Source: Stenomitos frigidus ULC18 (lineage in GTDB: Bacteria > Cyanobacteriota > Cyanobacteriia > Leptolyngbyales > Leptolyngbyaceae). Taken from it: a DNA stretch of 45,914 nucleotides. The translations under genes and the position numbers were made by a program. This document shows, one piece after another, positions 8,985 to 16,093 of this stretch. The notes beneath the pieces are model-generated. The model saw only the letters and a list, made by a program, of their open reading frames with translations, did not search any database and was not told the DNA's origin. The stretch is from NCBI RefSeq assembly GCF_003003795.1, contig NZ_PVWK01000058.1, forward strand, positions 1 to 45,914, written 5' to 3'. Within the stretch, counting starts at the first letter, position 1, and each line of letters begins with the position of its first letter.

Positions 8985-9656
8985 ATGAGTAGCAATCCTG
9001 TAAACAGTCCAGACATGAAGCTCGAAGTTGTATTGTTCAGCGTTTCCGACGTCGATCGCGCGAAGGCATTCTATGAGAATCTCGGCTGGCGGCTCGACAT
9101 TGACATCGCGGTGGGCGACTTCCGCGGCGTGCAGATGACACCGCCCAACTCAGAAGCCTCGATCATCTTCGGCAATGGAGACGGGTCCGGCTCGGTGCAG
9201 AACTTGGTTCTCGCCGTGGATGACCTCGATGCTGCTCGTAAAGACTTGATCGATCGCGGTGTCAACGTGAGTGAGATCTTCCACTACGCGGGTGGACCCT
9301 TCAACAACGCGGTGGAGAACCCACGCGTCAACGGGCGCGACCCAGAAGGTCGTTCCTATTTCTCCTTTGCCTCATTTGAAGATCCAGACGGAAACCTCTG
9401 GCTACTTCAGGAAATCACAACGCGGTTTCCTGATCGGCTGTGGGATTCTCCTCGAACAGACGTTGCAACTCTTGCAACCTTGCTGCGTGAGACGGCAGAG
9501 CACCACGACTCCTACGAGAAAACTCACGCTGAGCATCACTGGTGGGACTGGTACGCGCCCTATCTGAGTGCGCGTCAGAATGGCAGCAGTCCAGAAGAAG
9601 CCGCCGTCGCCGCTGATCGTTACATGGAGGAGGTTGTTCCTGTTCTTTCTAGATGA
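8985..9656 (+). CDS. VOC family protein with extra C-terminal domain
   Basis: The protein has 223 residues. ATG 8985 follows TAAAGGAG at good spacing, and the protein opens MSSNPVNS exactly as its paralogue at 4197. The VOC domain (about 1-150) shows DVDRAKAFYENLGWRLD, PPNSEASIIFG, and FEDPDGNLWLLQEI. Unlike the paralogue it continues for about 70 residues with AEHHDSYEKTHAEHHWWDWYAPYL and EEAAVAADRYMEEV, a His/Trp-rich helical tail also known on some actinobacterial VOC proteins. Substrate unknown; a role with small electrophiles or aldehydes is inferred from its neighbours. The remnant of an epoxide hydrolase lies immediately downstream. Confidence 0.85.
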   Translation: MSSNPVNSPDMKLEVVLFSVSDVDRAKAFYENLGWRLDIDIAVGDFRGVQMTPPNSEASIIFGNGDGSGSVQNLVLAVDDLDAARKDLIDRGVNVSEIFHYAGGPFNNAVENPRVNGRDPEGRSYFSFASFEDPDGNLWLLQEITTRFPDRLWDSPRTDVATLATLLRETAEHHDSYEKTHAEHHWWDWYAPYLSARQNGSSPEEAAVAADRYMEEVVPVLSR

Positions 9657-9670
9657 TACGGTCAGAATGA

Positions 9671-10093
9671 CATCCGCCAAGTTGGGTTCTGGATCATAGC
9701 AATGCTGACGGGCAGCCAGCGGCAGCGGCCGTTTCAGCTCTCAACCGCACCACGAGCGCCACGGGCGAACTGACGCGGGATGAGATCCTCGACAACATCC
9801 CGCTGTATTGGCTGACGAATACGGGGATCTCTGCATCTCGGCTCTATTGGAAATACAAGGGTGGCTTTTTCAACACCAAGGGCGTCTCTATTCCGGTGGC
9901 AGTGAGTGTCTTCCCCGGCGAGCAATATGAGGCCCCGCGAAGCTGGACTGAGCGGGCCGATCCCAAGCTCATTCATTACAACAAGCTCGACAAGGGCGAT
10001 CACTTCGCGACATGGGAGCAGCAAACGATTTTTGCTCAGGAACTCAGGGTGTCGTTTCGGTCGCTGCGTTATGCCATCGCTGAGCCATCTTGA
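9671..10093 (+). pseudogene. Epoxide hydrolase remnant, C-terminal third only
   Basis: The frame opens after the in-frame TGA at 9668 and gives about 140 residues without a plausible start. It aligns along its length with the last third of the intact epoxide hydrolase at 12405: [46 protein letters not shown] and VSFRSLR. The acid (FPGE) and His (GDHF) regions are kept, but the N-terminal EHN domain, HGWPG oxyanion motif and Asp nucleophile are gone, so it cannot be active alone. It differs at many positions from the intact copy, so it is an older, separate gene truncated at its 5' side, probably by a deletion joining it to the VOC gene. Confidence 0.8.
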
Positions 10094-10277
10094 CTTTGCC
10101 CAGATCGACGCCCGCAAGCGGCTCATGGATGTGCGCGGTCATTACAGCCGCCCCGAACTACTCAGTCTGCTGATTGATCGGACACCCACGTCACACTTTC
10201 ATGAGCGCCCTGCACACCCAAAGACCGAGGCTATGCGTGCGGTCGTCAAGGAGGAGAAGGTCGTCGAGGTTCTCTAA
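10071..10277 (+). CDS. Unrecognised 68-residue ORF or gene fragment
   Basis: The frame from ATG 10071 overlaps the end of the epoxide hydrolase remnant by 23 bases and reads [20 protein letters not shown], then [18 protein letters not shown] and [20 protein letters not shown]. Its composition looks like real protein and it keeps the codon style of its neighbours, but I recognise no family. It may be the tail of another gene lost in the same deletion that truncated the epoxide hydrolase. No ribosome site is visible. Confidence 0.35.
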   Translation: MPSLSHLDFAQIDARKRLMDVRGHYSRPELLSLLIDRTPTSHFHERPAHPKTEAMRAVVKEEKVVEVL

Positions 10278-10320
10278 TTTCACCGAATCTATCGGAGCGC
10301 AGCGACAGGGAGGTCAGCGC

Positions 10321-11406
10321 GTGTCAATCAATTACAATCGCCGCTACTTTTTGACAACCATGCTTACAACTATTGCTGCCACCCAGCTTGGCATGCTCGG
10401 CTGCACCACACAGCACGCTACATCGACAACGGCTGAGTTACCCATTGAAGGTGAATTGCCGCCTCTGGTTGGTGCGATCGCGTGGCTCAGTTCACAGCCA
10501 TTAACAGTTGACGAACTGCGTGGAAAAGTCGTGCTGATCAACTTCTGCACGTATACCTGCATCAATTGGCTGCGCCAACTCCCGTATGTGCGTGCGTGGG
10601 CCGAGAAGTATCAGGACCAGGGGCTAGTCGTCATTGGTGTGCATACGCCCGAGTTTGAATTCGAGAAGAATACTGATAATGTCCGTCGAGCCTTGACGGC
10701 GATGAGAATTGACTATCCGATCGCTGTAGATAACGATTACGCGGTGTGGCAGGCTTTCGGGAACCATTACTGGCCAGCCCTTTATTTTATCGACAGGCAA
10801 GGACGCATTCGGCATCACCACTTCGGCGAGGGTGAGTACGAGCGATCGGAACGGGTCATTCAACAGCTCCTGTCTGAGTCAGGAACTGCTCGTGTTGGTC
10901 AGGAACTGGTCAAAGTTGACGCTCGCGGTTTAGAGGCTGCCGCCGATTGGGGCAGCCTGAAATCGCCTGAAAACTACCTCGGCTATGAAAGAACGGAGAA
11001 TTTTGCGTCTCCTGGCGGCGCGTTGTTAAACAAGCCTCGTTCATATGCCAATCCCGCGCCATTGAACCGTAATCAATGGGCACTTTCCGGCGATTGGACG
11101 ATCGGAAGACAAGCCATTGTCCTAAACCAATCTGGTGGGCGGATTGCGTACCGCTTCCACGCCCGCGACCTTCACCTCGTCATGGGACCAGTCGAGCGAG
11201 GAACATCCGTGCGGTTTCGCGTGCTTGTGGACGGACAGCCAGCAGTTACGGCTCGCGGACTTGATATCGATGAGCGAGGCGAAGGCACGGTGACTGAACA
11301 GCGGTTGTACCAACTGATTCGACAACCGCAGACCGTTAGCGATCGCCAGTTCGAGATCGAGTTTCTGGATACCGGGGTGGAGGCGTTTGCATTCACGTTT
11401 GGTTGA
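10321..11406 (+). CDS. Tat-exported thioredoxin-like lipoprotein, DipZ C-terminal type
   Basis: The protein has 361 residues. GTG 10321 is chosen because AGGGAGGT lies 6 bases before it and because it puts a Tat-like motif NRRYFLT at residues 6-12 and a lipobox-like MLGC with Cys28. The longer frame from 10174 overlaps unrelated sequence. A TlpA/redoxin domain follows: LRGKVVLINF, CTYTCINWLRQLPYVRAW, VVIGVHTPEFEFEKN and WPALYFID. The C-terminal half (GYERTENFASPGG, YANPAPLNRNQWALSGDW, FHARDLHLVMGP) matches the domain fused to DipZ-type thioredoxins. It has two Cys in CxxxC spacing (76 and 80), where relatives usually show WTYTC or CxxC. Probably a periplasmic redox protein. Confidence 0.8.
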   Translation: MSINYNRRYFLTTMLTTIAATQLGMLGCTTQHATSTTAELPIEGELPPLVGAIAWLSSQPLTVDELRGKVVLINFCTYTCINWLRQLPYVRAWAEKYQDQGLVVIGVHTPEFEFEKNTDNVRRALTAMRIDYPIAVDNDYAVWQAFGNHYWPALYFIDRQGRIRHHHFGEGEYERSERVIQQLLSESGTARVGQELVKVDARGLEAAADWGSLKSPENYLGYERTENFASPGGALLNKPRSYANPAPLNRNQWALSGDWTIGRQAIVLNQSGGRIAYRFHARDLHLVMGPVERGTSVRFRVLVDGQPAVTARGLDIDERGEGTVTEQRLYQLIRQPQTVSDRQFEIEFLDTGVEAFAFTFG

Positions 11407-11466
11407 TCACGCAAACAGATACACCTTCGCAACAAGCAACAGGAAAGTGAACGCGAGGTAAATGAT

Positions 11467-12408
11467 ATGACAATGAAATCTACACATGACAGCCCCATCC
11501 TCGTAACTGGAGCGGCTGGTGATATCGGTGCGATCGGTCGCAACCTCACCGCAATGCTACTCGCCAAAGGGCATAAGGTGCGTGCTTTGGTTCGGCGGGA
11601 GGATGAACGTGCTGAGGCACTGCGCCAGCTTGGAGCTGAGGTTGTGCAGGGCAATCTGACCGATTTGGACTCGATGCATCGCGCGATCGCAGGCGTTGCC
11701 CGCATCTATTTCGGCATGTCGGTTTCGCCAGCGTATCTTGAAGCCACAGTCAACACCGCTGCGGTGGCGCGTCACCACGAAGTCAAAGCTTTCGTGAACA
11801 TGTCTCAAATGACAGTGACGCAAATGAGCATCACCGAGACCACGGACAGTCCACAGCACAAGCTGCACTGGCTTGCGGAACAGGCATTAGCGTGGTCGGG
11901 GCTACCGATCGTCACGGTGCGGCCAACGGTCTTCCTCGAGAGTTTCTTCCTGCGTCTCGCCGCTGCTGGAGTCCGGGACAACGACGAACTGGTGCTGCCG
12001 CTGGGTGACAGCAAGACCTCGCCGATCTCGGCGGTTGATGTGGCGCGTGCTGTTTCCGTGATCCTCGATGACCCTGCCCCACACATTGGTCAGGTTTACA
12101 ATCTGACCGGCTTTGAGTCAGCGGATCTGAACCACTACGCGCGCGTCTTTTCCGAGGCGATCGGCCGAACGATCCGCTATCGTGACGTGCCGCTCTCCGT
12201 ATGGACTGAGACGCTTCGTGAGTTTGGGGTGCCTACGCACCTCCTCAACCACCTCGTGGTGATGGCCGAACTTCACAAGCAAGGACGGTATGACCGTATG
12301 ACGGATGACCTGTTCAAGCTCACTGGCAAGACACCGACGAGCATGTCCGACTTCGTGAAATTGTACTCCACTGAATTCACGCGGAGTGAAGCCGAGAAAA
12401 CACTATGA
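11467..12408 (+). CDS. NmrA-like NAD(P)-binding protein
   Basis: A 313-residue atypical SDR. The Rossmann start is PILVTGAAGDIGAIGRNLTAMLL, with NAD(P) contacts suggested by ALVRR and GNLTD. The middle reads FVNMSQMTVTQMS and the back half WLAEQALAWSGLPIVTVRPTVFLE, the usual pattern for NmrA/azoreductase-like proteins that sense or use NADP(H). There is no YxxxK catalytic pair in the normal position, so it may be a redox sensor or quinone reductase rather than a dehydrogenase. Its last codons overlap the first codons of the epoxide hydrolase by 4 bases (ATGA), so the two are co-translated. Confidence 0.85.
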   Translation: MTMKSTHDSPILVTGAAGDIGAIGRNLTAMLLAKGHKVRALVRREDERAEALRQLGAEVVQGNLTDLDSMHRAIAGVARIYFGMSVSPAYLEATVNTAAVARHHEVKAFVNMSQMTVTQMSITETTDSPQHKLHWLAEQALAWSGLPIVTVRPTVFLESFFLRLAAAGVRDNDELVLPLGDSKTSPISAVDVARAVSVILDDPAPHIGQVYNLTGFESADLNHYARVFSEAIGRTIRYRDVPLSVWTETLREFGVPTHLLNHLVVMAELHKQGRYDRMTDDLFKLTGKTPTSMSDFVKLYSTEFTRSEAEKTL

Positions 12409-13778
12409 CCAAATTGAAAAAAGTACATTACAAAATCAAAGCCCGCGCCTGCGGTGCCTTCGTCCTGTCGCGACTCCTCGTTGCGCTCTTTGCAGCAATG
12501 ATGTTTCTGGCACCGTCCATTCGCGTGCTGGCACAGCAATCCGTCCAGGCTAGCGCACAATCCCAGGACGCGGCCCAGGCTAGCGTGACTGAAAACAACG
12601 CCATCCGCCCCTTCCGCGCCCACGTTCCGCAAGTGGCGATCGACGATCTCCGCAGGCGCATTGCAGCAACTCGTTGGCCCGACAAGGAGACAGTCACCGA
12701 CCAGTCACAGGGCGTGCAACTAGCAACACTGAAGGAACTTGTCCGCCACTGGGGAGCGGAGTACAACTGGCGGAAAGCCAAGGCGAAGCTGAATGCCTTA
12801 CCGCAGTTCGTCACGAACATCGACGGCCTGGACATTCACTTTATCCACGTCCGCTCTAAACATCCGAACGCGTTGCCGTTGCTCATCACGCACGGATGGC
12901 CCGGCTCGGTATTTGAACAGCTCAAGATCATTGGTCCGCTGACCGACCCGACAGCTTACGGGGGGCGATCGGAAGATGCCTTCGACCTGGTCATCCCGTC
13001 AATTCCTGGCTTCGGCTTCTCCAGCAAGCCGACGGGCACTGGTTGGAACCCTGACCACATCGCGCAAGCCTGGGCTGAGCTGATGCAGCGCCTCAGGTAC
13101 ACCCGTTACGTTGCTCAGGGCGGCGATTGGGGGTCTCCCATCTCCAGCGCAATGGCGCGCCAGGCACCGGCAGGATTACTTGGCATCCACATCAACTTGC
13201 CAGCGACGGTACCGCCCGACGTGGCTGCGGTGCTTGCCAGCGGCGGACCCGCGCCAGCAGAACTCTCCGAGAAAGAACGCGCAGCGTTCGACTCACTCGA
13301 CGCATTGTATAAGAAGAAACGGGCCTACGCCGCGATGATGGGCACACGACCGCAGACGATCGGGTACGGACTGACGGACTCGCCAATCGGACTTGCGGCG
13401 TGGCTGCTTGGGCATCCAGGTTTCGCGCAGTGGACAAGCAGCAGCGATTCCGACAAGTCCCCGACGAAAGACGAGGTGCTGGATGACATCACGCTGTACT
13501 GGCTGACGAACAGCGCGGTCTCGTCAGCGCGGCTGTATTGGGAGAACAAGACCAGCCTCTTAAACGCGGCGGCTCAAAAGACCACCGAGATCTCGCTCCC
13601 TGTGGCCATCACGGTATTTCCAGGGGAGATCTATCGAGCTCCAGAGACGTGGGCTCGGCGCGCCTATCGCAATCTTATCTACTTCAATGAGGTCGCCAAG
13701 GGCGGCCACTTCGCAGCGTGGGAGCAGCCGCAGCTTTTCTCTGAGGAGATCCGCGCGGCGTTCAGGTCACTGCGTTAA
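12405..13778 (+). CDS. Epoxide hydrolase (EHN-domain alpha/beta hydrolase), exported
   Basis: This 457-residue enzyme opens epoxides to diols by a covalent ester mechanism. An N-terminal signal segment (about 14-44, ending VLAQ) suggests export, unusual for the family. The EHN domain follows (IRPFRAHVPQVAIDDLRRRI), then HGWPGS (163-168, oxyanion hole), nucleophile Asp241 in GGDWGS, acid candidate Glu408 in FPGE and catalytic His435 in KGGHF. It keeps all catalytic positions, unlike the remnant at 9671. The gene is visibly GC-rich and poor in GCGATCGC compared with the cyanobacterial genes around, which suggests transfer from another phylum. It ends the NmrA-epoxide hydrolase transcript. Confidence 0.9.
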   Translation: MTKLKKVHYKIKARACGAFVLSRLLVALFAAMMFLAPSIRVLAQQSVQASAQSQDAAQASVTENNAIRPFRAHVPQVAIDDLRRRIAATRWPDKETVTDQSQGVQLATLKELVRHWGAEYNWRKAKAKLNALPQFVTNIDGLDIHFIHVRSKHPNALPLLITHGWPGSVFEQLKIIGPLTDPTAYGGRSEDAFDLVIPSIPGFGFSSKPTGTGWNPDHIAQAWAELMQRLRYTRYVAQGGDWGSPISSAMARQAPAGLLGIHINLPATVPPDVAAVLASGGPAPAELSEKERAAFDSLDALYKKKRAYAAMMGTRPQTIGYGLTDSPIGLAAWLLGHPGFAQWTSSSDSDKSPTKDEVLDDITLYWLTNSAVSSARLYWENKTSLLNAAAQKTTEISLPVAITVFPGEIYRAPETWARRAYRNLIYFNEVAKGGHFAAWEQPQLFSEEIRAAFRSLR

Positions 13779-13901
13779 TTAGTGCGCGCAGGTCTGGATC
13801 AATCGGACATGTAAAAACACCAGACAAAGTTGAACGCCCAAATTTTACAGCAAGACCAATGGATTGACAGGACAAACAGATGACCAGCTATCCATAGCAA
13901 C

Positions 13902-14316
13902 CTGCAAACAGGATCTCTTCAACCTGCAAACAGCATCCCTTTGAAACCAGATTAGCTGTCACTAAAACCGGCTCCAAAACCAGACTAGCTGCCACTGAAC
14001 CTGCATTAGCTGATACGAAACTGCAAACAGCCGGTTGAAACCACATTCTTTGCAACCAAGCCTGATGTGCTGTTCAGCAGGCACTTGACCTACATGGGGG
14101 GTTGCGGTGCCCAGATTTAAGAATGGTTTTGCCTAAACGTATATGCCCAAGTTTCATGTTTAAGTTGAACGGTATGCGACCAAATAAAAGCCTAGAGTGG
14201 TTTTCACCGAAAGCCAAGTTTAGGTGCAGGTAATGTGGTTTGAGGGCTACTTCTATTTGCAAATAAGGTGGGCAGAAAATTCCCTTGTTTGCAGTTCGAG
14301 CTGTTTGTGTTTGCAG
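13902..14316. repeat. Dispersed CTGCAAACAG repeats beside a recombinase gene
   Basis: CTGCAAACAG occurs in forward orientation at 13902, 13924 and 14021, and GTTTGCAG in reverse at 14287 and 14309. Between them, ACCAGATTAGCTGTCACT (from 13946) is repeated as ACCAGACTAGCTGCCACT (from 13979). The 548-bp gap 13779-14326 contains these and no convincing gene. The reverse copies lie just behind the 3' end of the serine recombinase. They may be recombination or regulatory sites, or a decayed repeat array. Confidence 0.55.
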
Positions 14317-14326
14317 TTCGCTACAC

Positions 14327-14920
14327 CTATGTTGTCTTCGTCGTTGGTTCTGGCGCTACCTTGAGAGCCAAGTTGGGATTGATATAGCGATAGTAAGTCG
14401 GACGGCTAATGTTCAGATGGTTACAGATGGACGACACACTCTGTTTGGGGTCTGCTGCCAGCGATCGCCCAATGGCAATTTGCTGTGGCGTTAACTTCTG
14501 CTGCCGTCCCCCTTTGCGTCCCCTCGCTCTCGCTGCTTGCAAGCCAGCCTGAGTGCGCTCCCGAATCAGGTTACGCTCAAACTCCGCCAATGCCCCGAAC
14601 ATATGAAAGATTAACTTTCCGCTGCTACTCGTAGTATCAATACTTTCCTGCAGCGAGCGAAACCCAATCTTACGCTGCTCCAATCCCTCGACCAATGCCA
14701 TCAGGTCTTTGAGCGATCGCCCTAAGCGATCGAGTCTCCAAACGACCAGCGTGTCTCCTTTCCTGGCAAACGCAAAGGCTTCTTTTAATCCAGGGCGATC
14801 GGCTTTCGCTCCACTCATTTTGTCAGCGAAGATTTTTTCGCACCCTGCGGCTTGCAGCGCATCATGTTGCAACGCCAAATTTTGGTCGTCGGTTGAAATG
14901 CGTTCGTACCCAATGAGCAT
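14327..14920 (-). CDS. Serine recombinase (resolvase/invertase family)
   Basis: This 197-residue enzyme cuts and rejoins DNA through a covalent serine link. It has the catalytic Ser9 in YERISTDDQN, arginines in WRLDRLGRSL (Arg65 and Arg68), and FHMFGALAEFERNLIRERT leading into the E-helix. A C-terminal helix-turn-helix (about 145-180, SVSSICNHLNISRPTYYRYI) would bind the site. It is full length for a Tn3-type resolvase or Hin-like invertase. No transposase is adjacent, so it is a solitary resolvase, either a remnant of a Tn3-family element or a local inversion/resolution system. No Shine-Dalgarno site is seen. Confidence 0.92.
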   Translation of the reverse strand: MLIGYERISTDDQNLALQHDALQAAGCEKIFADKMSGAKADRPGLKEAFAFARKGDTLVVWRLDRLGRSLKDLMALVEGLEQRKIGFRSLQESIDTTSSSGKLIFHMFGALAEFERNLIRERTQAGLQAARARGRKGGRQQKLTPQQIAIGRSLAADPKQSVSSICNHLNISRPTYYRYINPNLALKVAPEPTTKTT

Positions 14921-14958
14921 AAGGAGAGTTCTAATGTACTGTTATTGTCTCAGAACTC

Positions 14959-14980
14959 ATCAAAGTTACACTATTTTGAT
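14959..14980. promoter_or_regulatory. Possible res subsite or operator of the recombinase
   Basis: The dyad ATCAAA-N10-TTTGAT lies 39 bases upstream of the recombinase start. Resolvases commonly bind such dyads in a res site that overlaps their own promoter. I could not identify the further subsites expected of a complete res site. The rest of the gap to 15453 contains the two repeats listed separately and no clear gene. Confidence 0.35.
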
Positions 14981-15156
14981 ACATAGATTCATTAACGACT
15001 TGATTTACACTCTGAGCACCCTAAAAGACCCCTTTTGTGTCGTTTTAGGCAAAAGGCGAAAACTGTCAATTAAACGACCGGATACCGTTGGCGAACTCTG
15101 ATCGAGATGGCAAAGCTTAATTCTCAAATGGCTTAGGTGCCTTATTCATAGAAGGA

Positions 15157-15194
15157 ATGTTTGATAATCGCTGAAGGGATGTTTGATAATCGCT
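15157..15194. repeat. Tandem 22-bp-period repeat
   Basis: ATGTTTGATAATCGCT occurs twice (15157-15172 and 15179-15194), separated by GAAGGG and followed by CTTCAG, the period being 22 bp. This is two turns of the helix, so it could be a double protein-binding site; it may equally be a short duplication. Confidence 0.5.
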
Positions 15195-15318
15195 CTTCAG
15201 TAGTTGTGCACACTCGACGTACCAGCACGACTGCTAGAAAAGCCATTCGCTGGGTCAATTGGGACATCGATCCAGAGGCTTTCGCAGTGCAGCCCTGAGC
15301 AATATTGCTTATCGAAAC

Positions 15319-15374
15319 GATCGCGCAGCCTAGGAGGATGGATGGGTGAGCAAAACTGCGATCAATCGCACTAC
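15319..15374 (+). repeat. Direct repeat flanking the hicAB module, left copy
   Basis: GATCGCGCAGCCTAGGAGGA and the following bases (GGATGGGTGAGCAAA-ACTGCGATC-AATC) recur at 16024-16080 with a few changes. The right copy lies directly before sat, so the left copy looks like a duplicated sat upstream region. The HicAB genes lie between the two copies. Confidence 0.65.
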
Positions 15375-15453
15375 ATTCGATCGCGATCGCATAATCTCCT
15401 CCTGGAGGATTGCTTCTGATCGCGCCGCAAGTTCAGTCCATGAAGTGCAACGA

Positions 15454-15678
15454 TTAAGCGACTTGTGAAACCTCAATCTGGCGTGGTTCTGGTAAGGGTT
15501 GGTTGTTGGCTTGAAGGACTTCGATTAAACCCTCAAGTGCTTCTTGTCCATTTTGAGCAGCTTCTTGGTACGTTTTGCCGTGTGTGACAAATTGCTGCCA
15601 GGGAAATTCGGGGAGATGCACCAGATAGAGCTGATCGGCGTCTGACCACTGAATCACCATTGTATATCTGTAGCTCAT
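15454..15678 (-). CDS. hicB: HicB-family antitoxin
   Basis: A 74-residue protein with the partly degraded RNase-H-like fold of HicB: YTMVIQWSDADQLYLVHLPEFP, then FVTHGKTYQEAAQNGQEALEGLIEVLQ. HicB binds and blocks the HicA toxin and usually represses the operon; this short form has no obvious C-terminal DNA-binding domain. The start overlaps the hicA stop by 4 bases (ATGA), giving coupled toxin-first translation, the usual order in such pairs. Confidence 0.88.
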   Translation of the reverse strand: MSYRYTMVIQWSDADQLYLVHLPEFPWQQFVTHGKTYQEAAQNGQEALEGLIEVLQANNQPLPEPRQIEVSQVA

Positions 15679-15899
15679 TCGCTCTCATCCTCCAATACTT
15701 TCAGGGCTTGCAGTGCTCGTAAGATTTGCGGCTCAAGGTATCTGGGAGCATAATCGCCATCTTTGCCTGGAATGGTTAGTGGCATTGATAGCATTTTAGG
15801 ATGCACCCAATAACTATGACTTCCTTTGCCTCGTCTCTTTTGCAAAATAAAGCCTGCTTGACTCACGATTTGCTTAAGTTCTCGAATTTTCTTAGGCAT
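15675..15899 (-). CDS. hicA: HicA-family mRNA interferase toxin
   Basis: A 74-residue protein with the dsRBD-like fold of HicA: IRELKQIVSQAGFILQKRRG, then KGSHSYWVHP with the catalytic His28, and PGKDGDYAPRYL toward the C terminus. HicA cleaves mRNA when free of HicB. Upstream gene of the two-gene minus-strand module, which lies between two direct repeats and next to a recombinase, so it is likely a mobile or recently inserted cassette. Confidence 0.88.
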   Translation of the reverse strand: MPKKIRELKQIVSQAGFILQKRRGKGSHSYWVHPKMLSMPLTIPGKDGDYAPRYLEPQILRALQALKVLEDESE

Positions 15900-16023
15900 A
15901 CGCTGATTTTAACCCAGGCTTAATGACCCTAAGCGGTCGCGCCCCCATCACATGATGGGCGATCGCAGCAGCCATCAACACTTTAACGAGTGTGGGGTGT
16001 AGTTTCTAAACAGCTAGAGGAAT

Positions 16024-16080
16024 GATCGCGCAGCCTAGTAGGATGGATGGGTGAGCAAACTCTGCGATCGATACACTGCA
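16024..16080 (+). repeat. Direct repeat flanking the hicAB module, right copy
   Basis: Second copy of the 15319 repeat, ending 13 bases before the sat start. It differs by single changes (CCTAGTAGG for CCTAGGAGG, CTCTGCG for ACTGCG). It may hold part of the sat promoter. Confidence 0.65.
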
Positions 16081-16093
16081 ATCCACAATTCCC

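Noticed and set aside
11172-11705. 177-residue minus-strand ORF
   Set aside because: It spans the end of the thioredoxin-like gene and the start of the NmrA gene in antisense. Its composition is Ser/Arg-rich shadow sequence in GC-rich DNA, without family motifs.
13902-14316. CTGCAAACAG repeats as a CRISPR array
   Set aside because: Repeat units are only 10 bases, spacing is irregular and two are inverted, so it does not fit a CRISPR array.
14327-14920. IS607-type transposon TnpA
   Set aside because: The helix-turn-helix lies at the C terminus, not at the N terminus as in IS607 TnpA, and no TnpB gene is adjacent.
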